Of a DNA stretch of 53,232 bases, positions 29,798 through 36,851 are shown piece after piece. Numbering within the stretch: the first letter of the stretch is position 1; each line of letters starts with the position of its first letter. The notes beneath the pieces were generated by a model. The model was not told the origin of the DNA. It searched no databases and saw nothing but the letters and a program-made list of their open reading frames with translations. The position numbers and the translations under genes are program-made. Origin of the DNA: a virus; the IMG/VR virus record IMGVR_UViG_3300044615_001001, positions 1 through 53,232 of that record. One strand, written 5' to 3'.

Positions 29798-30682
29798 TCA
29801 GGTGAGCTGGATCCAATCGACGTAGAAGAAGCCGCTCGCGACTCCACGCCGACACGCGACGCGAAGATTGAAGCCAACGCCGGCCGTGACCGGGCCGACG
29901 CGCACTTCGAGCTCCTCGACGAAAGCCTCGTCCGCGCTGTGGCTGGCAGTCGCCACGGCAGGCACGGACGCGATGATGCGCGATGTTGTGGTGACGGTCG
30001 GGCTCGAGACGGTCACCGTCGCATCGCGACGACGAGTGCCGAAGTCCACGGTCTCGCGCCCGCGAATGGGCGGGTTGGTCCATGCGATGTCGTAGTCAGT
30101 GCCACTCGCCTTGACCGGCAGCTGACCAGTAGTACCGCCAACAGGCACGCCGGGCCCTGCCGGGCCGGTTGCGCCAGTGGGACCTGCCGGTCCTGTTGCG
30201 CCGGTCGGACCAGCGGGCCCTGTCGCGCCCGTCGCGCCCGTGGCGCCTGTCGGTCCAGGGTCGCCCTGCGGCCCTTGCGGACCAGTCGCGCCTGCCGGTC
30301 CGGTGTCGCCTTGTGGACCCTGCGGGCCAGCGGCTCCGGTGGGACCGGCGGGGCCGGTGGCTCCGGCAGGGCCAGTGTCGCCCGCGGGGCCCTGCGACCC
30401 GGTCGCGCCAGTCGGGCCCGCGGGACCAGTGGCACCCGTCGCTCCGGTCGCGCCTGTGGGCCCCTGAGAGCCGACGAGCGAGGCGAGCCATGCGGCCTCG
30501 TCGCCAACGAAGCCCTCGGCAACAGCCAGCTCGTACGCGCTTTGTCCCGCGGGGCCCTGCGGGCCAGTGCCGCCGAGCGAGAGCGCGAGCTCGACGTCGG
30601 CGCGCGTGACGTCGATCTCACCTCCGTTGACGGTGGTGAGCGTGACGCGCGGCGCGCTGTCCTGCGTGAGTGTGACCCTCAC
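29798..30682 (-). CDS. Collagen-like tail fibre protein
   Basis: A 294-residue fibre. Residues 71-178 are unbroken Gly-X-Y triplets ([20 protein letters not shown] type), which form a collagen triple helix. A short non-collagen insert ([20 protein letters not shown]) lies before it, a spacer often seen in phage collagen-like fibres. The last 110 residues form a beta-rich head domain that likely trimerises and binds the host. GTG start, GTGA overlap with the small beta protein upstream. Confidence 0.88.
   Translation of the reverse strand: MRVTLTQDSAPRVTLTTVNGGEIDVTRADVELALSLGGTGPQGPAGQSAYELAVAEGFVGDEAAWLASLVGSQGPTGATGATGATGPAGPTGATGSQGPAGDTGPAGATGPAGPTGAAGPQGPQGDTGPAGATGPQGPQGDPGPTGATGATGATGPAGPTGATGPAGPTGATGPAGPGVPVGGTTGQLPVKASGTDYDIAWTNPPIRGRETVDFGTRRRDATVTVSSPTVTTTSRIIASVPAVATASHSADEAFVEELEVRVGPVTAGVGFNLRVACRRGVASGFFYVDWIQLT
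30149..30472 (-). repeat. Collagen-type triplet repeat DNA
   Basis: About 36 consecutive Gly-X-Y codon triplets give a 9-base periodic DNA tract, prone to length change by recombination or slippage. The opposite strand shows an open frame of Pro-Val/Ala repeats that is only its shadow. Confidence 0.9.
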
Positions 30683-31005
30683 GACGTCGTGATCCTCGGC
30701 ACCACCTCGACGAGCACCGTCTCGGTGTGGATCACGGTGGATCCAATGCTGAATCGGAGATCGAAGACGACGTTTCCCGTCCAGTCGACGGTGGTCGACG
30801 CGGGGACCGAGAGAGTGAACTCGCCCGGATCGGTGCCCTGGTCAGCCAGCGTGACGGTCGCGGTGCCAGCGAGCGTGAGCGCGTTTCCGGCGCGAAACTG
30901 ACTCGTGACCGTGTAGCCCGTGAGATTGATCGGAGTGCCGGCGCTGGTCCTCGAGACACCCGAGAAGCTCAGCGTCGCCCCCGCCTTGTGCCTGAAGGAC
31001 AGCAT
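30679..31005 (-). CDS. Small beta-sandwich tail protein
   Basis: A 108-residue protein with a regular strand pattern ([56 protein letters not shown]). It resembles the N-terminal domain of baseplate upper proteins that anchor fibres. It is coupled (GTGA) to the collagen-like fibre, so it may attach the fibre to the tail. Confidence 0.6.
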   Translation of the reverse strand: MLSFRHKAGATLSFSGVSRTSAGTPINLTGYTVTSQFRAGNALTLAGTATVTLADQGTDPGEFTLSVPASTTVDWTGNVVFDLRFSIGSTVIHTETVLVEVVPRITTS

Positions 31006-31008
31006 ACT

Positions 31009-31233
31009 TCACTCCTCTCCGGCGAACGGGCTCGGAGGCGGCGCAGCGCCGAAGATTCGGTCCATCTCCGCACTGGCCGCACCGGCCGCGGGGAGGTGCG
31101 CGTTGCCGCGTGCGATGAGGCTCTCGATGGTGTCGCGCTCACTCGGCGTGAGGAGCGCGAGCATCTCGGGCGCGGCACGCACAAGAGCCGCGAGGATGTT
31201 GCCGGCGAGCTGCACAGCGGATTCGGGACTCAC
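31009..31233 (-). CDS. Small hypothetical protein
   Basis: A 74-residue helical protein starting at GTG (VSPESAVQLAGNILAALVRA), with a central LTPSERDTIESLIARGNAHL. GTGA overlap with the membrane protein gene upstream. Its role is unknown; placement suggests the lysis cluster. Confidence 0.55.
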   Translation of the reverse strand: MSPESAVQLAGNILAALVRAAPEMLALLTPSERDTIESLIARGNAHLPAAGAASAEMDRIFGAAPPPSPFAGEE

Positions 31234-31952
31234 TGCGCACCTCCGATCGCGCCGCTCACCCATGCGGGCAGTGCGGGCAGCGAGAGGCCGACGTCGGCGA
31301 GACGCGCTCCGAGCGACGCCCATGCGGACGCCGCGAGAGACAACGCGACCATGAGCGAGCCCATCACGTCGCCACTGTCAGCGAGAGCGGCCGCGCGGAT
31401 CACGCCCTCGTACGTCGCCACCGCGTCGCGCGTTGCGTCCTGCGCGAGCGCAGCTGCGCGACACTCGCTCTCAGCGTCGGCGAGACACGAGGCCTCGCCA
31501 GCGCACGCGTCACGCGCCGAGGTGCACGCGGCCACGAGGGACGCCTGCGACGCCTCGAGCGTGACCGCGGCGAAAGCGTACACGCGCGCGTGAGTCGCGA
31601 GCGCGGACGGTCCGCAGCCAGCCAGTGCACCAGCCAGCACGACGGCCACGACGGGCGCGATCGTGCGCTGTAGGTGCGACTCGTCGAGCTCCTCGAGCGG
31701 GTCAGGGTCGCTCCCGTTCGCGTGCGGCGGAGGCGGAGGCGCGGGCGGTCGCTGCTGCTGCGCCGAGAGAAGCGCGCGCATGAGCGAGAGCACCACGCCG
31801 CCGACAGCGGCCACGCCGGTCAGCAGGTCGGCGCGCTGCTCAGGCGACGACAGCGCCCACACGCCGAAGAGTGCGGCGAAGAGGGCACACAACACGATGG
31901 CGGTCGGCCACTCGATGCGCGGTGCGCGGATGGGCGGTAGAGGCGGCATCAT
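31230..31952 (-). CDS. Multi-span membrane protein with internal lipobox
   Basis: A 240-residue protein. Residues 17-34 and about 43-63 form two membrane spans, like a holin hairpin. A Pro-rich linker (RPPAPPPPPHANG) and an acidic stretch follow. Residues 98-113 (IAPVVAVVLAGALAGC) look like a lipoprotein signal with a perfect LAGC lipobox, and the rest has spaced cysteines. It could be a holin joined to an outer-membrane lipoprotein, or two products from one frame if an internal GTG is used. ATGA overlap with the coiled-coil membrane protein. Confidence 0.55.
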   Translation of the reverse strand: MMPPLPPIRAPRIEWPTAIVLCALFAALFGVWALSSPEQRADLLTGVAAVGGVVLSLMRALLSAQQQRPPAPPPPPHANGSDPDPLEELDESHLQRTIAPVVAVVLAGALAGCGPSALATHARVYAFAAVTLEASQASLVAACTSARDACAGEASCLADAESECRAAALAQDATRDAVATYEGVIRAAALADSGDVMGSLMVALSLAASAWASLGARLADVGLSLPALPAWVSGAIGGAQ

Positions 31953-32296
31953 GACTGTTCCTTCTCATCGATGAGCTGCTGAGTGAGCGACCGATGTCGC
32001 CCGGTGTCGTCGCGCCTCGCGATGCGGATCGGCGCGGGGATGACTCGTCCCGTGGAGATTGCGTCTCGGAGCGATTCGTTTTCCTCGACGAGCGCGTCCG
32101 CCCGGCGCTCGGCCACACGAAGGCTCGCTTCGAGCTCAACGACGCGGGCCTCGAGCCTGTCGACGCGATCGAGCAGCGCGCGCACGAGCGCGGCACTCGC
32201 ATCGGCGCGCTTGCGCAACACGTACGCGACCGCGTTGATGAGCGCGGCGACCGCGAGCGCGATCGTCGACCAGTTCTCCGCAGACAGCGCGTCCAT
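31949..32296 (-). CDS. Membrane-anchored coiled-coil protein (holin or i-spanin candidate)
   Basis: A 115-residue protein. An N-terminal span (NWSTIALAVAALINAVAYVL) is followed by a long coiled coil (ALLDRVDRLEARVVELEASL, RVAERRADALVEENESL). One span plus a periplasmic coiled coil is the layout of inner-membrane spanins such as Rz. The next gene encodes a lipobox-bearing membrane protein that could be the partner. TGATG overlap upstream. Confidence 0.6.
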   Translation of the reverse strand: MDALSAENWSTIALAVAALINAVAYVLRKRADASAALVRALLDRVDRLEARVVELEASLRVAERRADALVEENESLRDAISTGRVIPAPIRIARRDDTGRHRSLTQQLIDEKEQS

Positions 32297-33033
32297 CACA
32301 GCCCCCCGAGGTACGCCTCGAGCGCGGTGCGCTGAGTCGTCGTTGCGACCGCGTGCGCCATCACAGCGCCCTTGATCTTGCCGTCCCAATACTGGCCGTC
32401 GGGGCCTGAGAAGCAGCCGAGCGAGAGCGTGTTGCTCGACGCCGGTACGGTGGTCGGGATCGTGCCGGTGAAGGTCACCGACTGAGACACGCCATCGATC
32501 CACAGCCGCAGCTTGTCGGCATTCGTCGCGCCGCCGCCATCGAACACCCACACATACGTGCGCTCGGTGGACGCAGCGATGGCCGAGGCGACCTCACCGA
32601 AGTTGGTGCCCGGCGTGCCGAGGTGCATCCGAAGCGCGGTGCCGTTGGTCTGCACTGACCACGATCCGCTCGTGCTCTGAGAGCGCGCGAACGGAACGCG
32701 GTTGCCCGTGGCAACGTCTGGCGTCACGCGCAGCGCGATGGTCAGCGCCGCGCCACTCGCGAGCGACCCGTTGCTCGCGCACGCGAGGTTGTCGTCGCTG
32801 CCGTCGAAGTCGATTCCGGTCGCGCCCTGAATCGGCTGCTGAAGGGACGTGCCGTTGATGACGTCGTTGCCATTGCGCGAGTGATCGCGCGCGAGCACGA
32901 CCTGCGCCCCGGTGCCCAGCACCACCCTGCGGCGATGATCGAACGCGGCAACGAGCGAGCTGCCGAAGATCGTCACGGGCGGAATCGGCGGCAACGTGCC
33001 GTTTGCACGACGACCGCGCAGACCGCGACGCAT
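32296..33033 (-). CDS. LamG/concanavalin-like adhesion protein, copy 1
   Basis: A 245-residue protein with a LamG-type beta-sandwich: IDFDGSDDNLACAS, ALTIALRVTPDV, GTPGTNFGEVASAI, LRLWIDGVSQSVTFTGTIPT and a WDGKIKGAVMAHAV end. It is clearly related to the protein at 34501-35229 (shared GTPGxNFGE, WDGxIKGAV). Phages use such domains to bind sugars on the host surface. TGATG start overlap. Confidence 0.75.
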   Translation of the reverse strand: MRRGLRGRRANGTLPPIPPVTIFGSSLVAAFDHRRRVVLGTGAQVVLARDHSRNGNDVINGTSLQQPIQGATGIDFDGSDDNLACASNGSLASGAALTIALRVTPDVATGNRVPFARSQSTSGSWSVQTNGTALRMHLGTPGTNFGEVASAIAASTERTYVWVFDGGGATNADKLRLWIDGVSQSVTFTGTIPTTVPASSNTLSLGCFSGPDGQYWDGKIKGAVMAHAVATTTQRTALEAYLGGL

Positions 33034-33416
33034 CACCCGAGCCCCGTCGCGTGCATGATGCGCACGACGCCCGACGCGGCCTCGCACTGGAGCGCGAGGT
33101 GCGTGGAGTCTGCGGGAATGCGGACGTGCACGTATCCCTCGCCGTCGGCGACGCTGATGTGCGGTGCGTTTGCCGCCGCCGTCGAGGCCGGAGGCGTGCC
33201 GGTGTTGCGCGTGGTGCGGTCGACGGTCATGAGTGCCGACGTGCCGAATCGGACGTGCGCGCGCGTGCCGCCGCCGTCGAGACGGATGGTCATGTACGAG
33301 CCCGCCGAGAGGCCGAGTCCCGACAGCGTGTACGCCACGCTCGACGTGCCGCCATCGATCGCGTTTGGCGTGCCAGGCGTGAAGTCGCTGGCCTGCCGCT
33401 CAGTCTTGCTGCTCAT
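33033..33416 (-). CDS. Small beta-rich tail protein
   Basis: A 127-residue protein (GYMTIRLDGGGTRAHVRFGT-type strands, then EGYVHVRIPADSTHLALQCE), likely a compact beta-sandwich. It lies between adhesion proteins. Similar short proteins decorate baseplates, but no family is certain. Confidence 0.6.
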   Translation of the reverse strand: MSSKTERQASDFTPGTPNAIDGGTSSVAYTLSGLGLSAGSYMTIRLDGGGTRAHVRFGTSALMTVDRTTRNTGTPPASTAAANAPHISVADGEGYVHVRIPADSTHLALQCEAASGVVRIMHATGLG

Positions 33417-33426
33417 GTGTCCCCCG

Positions 33427-34491
33427 TCAGGTCGCGACTCGCGACTCGTAGATCACCAGGCCCTCGAGAGAGCCCGTCTTGATGCCAGGCCCCGTGACGC
33501 GCGTCTCCACGGTCACGATCTCGTCGGTGCTCGACCGTCGGCCGTCGCTCGTCGAGAGGTCTTCGGCGTACACGTCGAGCGCGACGTGCGTGCTCCACGT
33601 GCCCGACGTCGTGGCCGTAACTGTGGCCGTCGCGGTGTCGCCGGATGTTGCCGTGAAGCGCACCTCGAGCGTGTCGCCGCTCGCCGTGACTCTGCCAGTG
33701 GCCGCGACGTACACGCGCCGCAGCGTCTCGCCGATGTACCGGTGCGACGCCTGGATGGTCGGGCCCTCGTCGAAGACTGCGGCCCACGCGCTCGTTGCAG
33801 CGACGCCCTGCCCCTGTGGTCGCGCCCACGCGAAGAGGTGGCGGTCCGTGTAGCTGTGCAGCGTGGTGTCGTTCTGATCGCGCATGAGCGCGACGACGCC
33901 GCCGAGTGACGTGTAGTCGATGCTGCTCGCGATCGGCCAGTCGGGCGCGAGCGTCGCGATGTCAACGGGCGCGTCGTTCGCGTCGAACTCCAGCGCGGCG
34001 CGTCCGAGTGCGGTGCACTGGATGCCATCGACGTAGACGCTGCCGCCGTTCGAGTCCGTGCGCTGAAACGTGAACGTCCGCGCCGCGGCGAGGTCGCTCG
34101 TGTCAGTCGTCCCCGTCAGCGTCTCGGTGTGCTGACGCCACGTCACGCGCGGGAGCTCAGCCGCATCGAACGGCATCACGGTGTGCGTCGAGGTGCCGCC
34201 CGTTGGGTCGGTGAAGACCACGGTCGCGACGGCCGTCGTCGAGCGCAGTGCGAACCGCCACTCGAAATGGCGCATCCACGACGTGCGCTGCACGGGGATC
34301 GTGTACGTGTGCGTGGTGCTCGCCGGAAGCGCGTAGTCGAGCGCCGCGCACGGGATGAGCACGCGCGAGTGGCCGCGCAGGTAGACGAGCCCCTCGCCGA
34401 TGGAGCGGATCTGGTGCGCTCGCACGGGCTTGCCAGACGCGATCCCGGTGCGCGCCGGGAAGGAAAAGCGCACCGGTACAGTCGTGGGCAT
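33427..34491 (-). CDS. Tail/baseplate protein
   Basis: A 354-residue beta-rich protein starting MPTTVPVRFSFPARTGIASG. Strand-dense regions include TTHTYTIPVQRTSWMRHFEW, ATVTATTSGTWSTHVALDVY and DEIVTVETRVTGPGIKTGSL. It lacks enzymatic motifs. It lies between the two LamG-like genes and is likely part of the host-contact apparatus. Confidence 0.6.
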   Translation of the reverse strand: MPTTVPVRFSFPARTGIASGKPVRAHQIRSIGEGLVYLRGHSRVLIPCAALDYALPASTTHTYTIPVQRTSWMRHFEWRFALRSTTAVATVVFTDPTGGTSTHTVMPFDAAELPRVTWRQHTETLTGTTDTSDLAAARTFTFQRTDSNGGSVYVDGIQCTALGRAALEFDANDAPVDIATLAPDWPIASSIDYTSLGGVVALMRDQNDTTLHSYTDRHLFAWARPQGQGVAATSAWAAVFDEGPTIQASHRYIGETLRRVYVAATGRVTASGDTLEVRFTATSGDTATATVTATTSGTWSTHVALDVYAEDLSTSDGRRSSTDEIVTVETRVTGPGIKTGSLEGLVIYESRVAT

Positions 34492-34500
34492 CGCGCCTCC

Positions 34501-35229
34501 TCAGAGCGTCGAGAGGTACGTGTCGAGGTCGGCGATGTCTTGGTCGGCCGTCGAGTGACCGATCGCGATGACAGCGCCCTTGATCACGCCGTCCCAGAAC
34601 TGCGCCGCGTTGCCGTACATGCCGAGCCAGACGCTGTTCGTGTCAGCGGTCAGCGTCGATGGGATGGTGCCCGTGTAGCTCGGCGACTGGAGCGAGCCGT
34701 TGAGGTACATGCGGAGACGGTTGCTGTTGCCGCTCAGTGAGCCGTCGTAGCGCACGATGATGCGCGACGTGACGCCCGCACTGAGCGCGCTCGAGATCTC
34801 ACCGAAGTTGCTGCCGGGCGTGCCCGCGTGCCAGCGCATGCCGGTCGTGTTGCTCTGCATGCTCCACGTGCCGCTGCCCGCCTGCGACTTGCAGATTGGC
34901 ACTCGGTTGCTCGTGGTAACGTCGGGGTTGACCGAGATGCCAACGATCAGTGTCGTGGTCGCGTCGAGCGTGGCATCGTCCGGAACCTCAAGACGGTCGT
35001 TCGTGCCATCGAAGATCACGCCCGTGCCGCTCGTGTAGGTCGGCTGGTTCGTGGCCTCGGTCGCGTCGTTGCCCTTGCCGGACTGGTCCCCCCACGTGCT
35101 GACGGGCGAGCCGCTCACGCCGGTCACGTGAGTGAGCCACATGCCGAGCGTGCTGCCGAAGATCGACAGCGGGTCAGGTGCCGCAGCGGCGCGCTTGCGC
35201 GCGCACGACATGAGACTCGCGCTCATCAT
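34501..35229 (-). CDS. LamG/concanavalin-like adhesion protein, copy 2
   Basis: A 242-residue paralogue of the protein at 32296-33033, with VIFDGTNDRLEVPDDATLDA, TTTLIVGISVNPDVTTSNRV, GTPGSNFGEISSAL and WDGVIKGAVIAIGHS. The N-terminus has a typical WGDQSGKGNDAT lead-in. ATGA overlap with the tail fibre upstream. Two diverged copies could bind different host sugars. Confidence 0.75.
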   Translation of the reverse strand: MMSASLMSCARKRAAAAPDPLSIFGSTLGMWLTHVTGVSGSPVSTWGDQSGKGNDATEATNQPTYTSGTGVIFDGTNDRLEVPDDATLDATTTLIVGISVNPDVTTSNRVPICKSQAGSGTWSMQSNTTGMRWHAGTPGSNFGEISSALSAGVTSRIIVRYDGSLSGNSNRLRMYLNGSLQSPSYTGTIPSTLTADTNSVWLGMYGNAAQFWDGVIKGAVIAIGHSTADQDIADLDTYLSTL

Positions 35230-36167
35230 GTCAGCGCCGAGCCTCCGGTCACCCACCAGTTCGTCCCGTCGCTCACGACGTGCCAGCGGCCGTAATCCGC
35301 GTCACTTGAGCCGGGAAGGTCGAGGTTGGCCGCACTGCCGTTGATGCTCTCCGAGGCGTGCCGCGCCAGCGTGATCTTGTTCGTCCCGGTGTTGGTCTTA
35401 GTGATGCAGAACTGGCGGCCCTCGCCGTCGTCTGTCGGCGAAGGAAGGGTCAGTGTCACCACGCCGGAGCCGGTGTTGACAAAGCACGTAGTGTCCTTGC
35501 CAGGAAGCGTGGTGTTGCTCGAGATCGACTGCACCCGAACCGCATCGGCGCGAATCCACCACGCGTCACCCGCATCGTTGCCGGATTGCAGGTACAGCCG
35601 TCCCTTGTCGCCAGACGTCTGGTGCCAGAAGGAGCCGGGTAGCCAGCCGTACGTTGACACCGAGTCTGTGGCATCAACTGGCGCCCCAGACCGCTGCCAC
35701 ACGGCGCGCGTCTGCGGAGCAAGCGGGAACGTCCACCAGTCTGTCCCGTCACACGTCACCAGGAACGCGGCGTAAGCGTGAGCGTACCCCGTGACGTCTA
35801 CCACGTTGTCCGTGCCATAGAGCACGCGACTCGCGGCCACGTTGTCGATCTTCTCAGAGCCCGCGCGCGCGAGCGTGATCGTCTCACTCGCCGTGCCGTC
35901 GATCTTCTGGATGATGTACATCCGGCCGGCGCTCGGCGTCGGAAGTGTGAGCGTGGTTGCGCCGGATGCGTGGCTGCACTGCACAACGCGATTGCTGTCT
36001 GCGAGCGTGGCGGTCGTGCCGGTGACGAGCGTGTAGCTCCAGCCACCGAGAGCCGCGATCGCCGCCGCAGTCGTGCGGACGCTCGAGCCGCTCTGCACGA
36101 TGCGCACGAGCTCGCTGCCGGTCAGCGCGCTTGCCGCTGACTCGTCGGATGTCTTGGTGTTCGCCAC
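35226..36167 (-). CDS. Tail fibre protein with repeated beta modules
   Basis: A 313-residue protein with two copies of a fibre module: VVQCSHASGATTLTLPTPSA...IIQKIDGTASETITLARAGS...I near residues 62-110, and CFVNTGSGVVTLTLPSPTDD...KTNTGTNKITLARHASESIN near 228-275. Such repeats are common in phage tail fibres and side tails. The C-terminus (GRWHVVSDGTNWWVTGGSAL) is a typical fibre end. ATG start. Confidence 0.75.
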   Translation of the reverse strand: MANTKTSDESAASALTGSELVRIVQSGSSVRTTAAAIAALGGWSYTLVTGTTATLADSNRVVQCSHASGATTLTLPTPSAGRMYIIQKIDGTASETITLARAGSEKIDNVAASRVLYGTDNVVDVTGYAHAYAAFLVTCDGTDWWTFPLAPQTRAVWQRSGAPVDATDSVSTYGWLPGSFWHQTSGDKGRLYLQSGNDAGDAWWIRADAVRVQSISSNTTLPGKDTTCFVNTGSGVVTLTLPSPTDDGEGRQFCITKTNTGTNKITLARHASESINGSAANLDLPGSSDADYGRWHVVSDGTNWWVTGGSALT

Positions 36168-36170
36168 TTG

Positions 36171-36851
36171 CTACTCCCGCAGCTCGATGCCGCCGTCTTC
36201 GCGAAGCTCGTAAGAGCCGTCCTCGCGAAGCTCGTAGTTGGTCGTGCCGTCGATCCGCACGTACTGACGCGCCATGACCGAGAGCAGCTCGACAGTGGGC
36301 TTGCTGCCCGAGTGCGAGCACCACACCTCGAAATGCGCGGTGCGGCGCAGTGCGCCCGAGCCGCTGCCGTCGGGGCGCAGCGCGAAGTCAGACGCGAAGC
36401 GCGCGCCGGGCACGTACAACTCGCCGCGCACCGTCTCCGCGGTGGTGCTCGACATCGTGTGTTCGTTCTGCGTCTCGCTTGTCAGCGCGAAGAACGGGCC
36501 GATGCGAATGGGCGCAATGCGCACGCCGATCGTGATGCTGCCGGAGCCGCCGCTGCGCCGGTACCGGATGCGATAGACGACCTTGCTCGAGCCGCCGTCG
36601 CGCGCCTCGATTGGCTCGTACGCCCAGCGTCCGACGAGGACGTGATAGACGCTGTTGGGGTCGGTCTGACGCAGCGTCGGAGTGCCGCCCGTGGGCGTTA
36701 CGATGTTGACGATGTGGCTGTGATGCGCGTCGTAGAGGTGCTGTGTGTTCGCGACGAGCAGGTCACTCACGAAGCCCGCGTCTACACCGTCGTCCTCAGA
36801 GAGCAGGCCCTCGATGCCGCGGACGTAGCCGCTGCGAAACGAGGTGCTCAT
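36171..36851 (-). CDS. Tail protein with C-terminal ELRED repeats
   Basis: A 226-residue protein. The main part is a beta-sandwich (GSITIGVRIAPIRIGPFFAL, RTAHFEVWCSHSGSKPTVEL). It ends with three near-repeats of YELREDGS (residues about 203-226), a motif that in phage fibres often forms a short beta-helix or joins to another subunit. ATGA coupled to the large baseplate gene. Confidence 0.6.
   Translation of the reverse strand: MSTSFRSGYVRGIEGLLSEDDGVDAGFVSDLLVANTQHLYDAHHSHIVNIVTPTGGTPTLRQTDPNSVYHVLVGRWAYEPIEARDGGSSKVVYRIRYRRSGGSGSITIGVRIAPIRIGPFFALTSETQNEHTMSSTTAETVRGELYVPGARFASDFALRPDGSGSGALRRTAHFEVWCSHSGSKPTVELLSVMARQYVRIDGTTNYELREDGSYELREDGGIELRE

Noticed and set aside
30177-30467. Pro-Val/Ala repeat protein on the plus strand
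   Set aside because: It is the complement of the collagen Gly-X-Y repeat.
29015-30901. 628-codon plus-strand open frame opposite the adhesion genes
   Set aside because: It is antisense to a tail protein and a collagen-like fibre, has no ribosome-binding site or recognisable domain, and its composition is that of reversed GC-rich codons.
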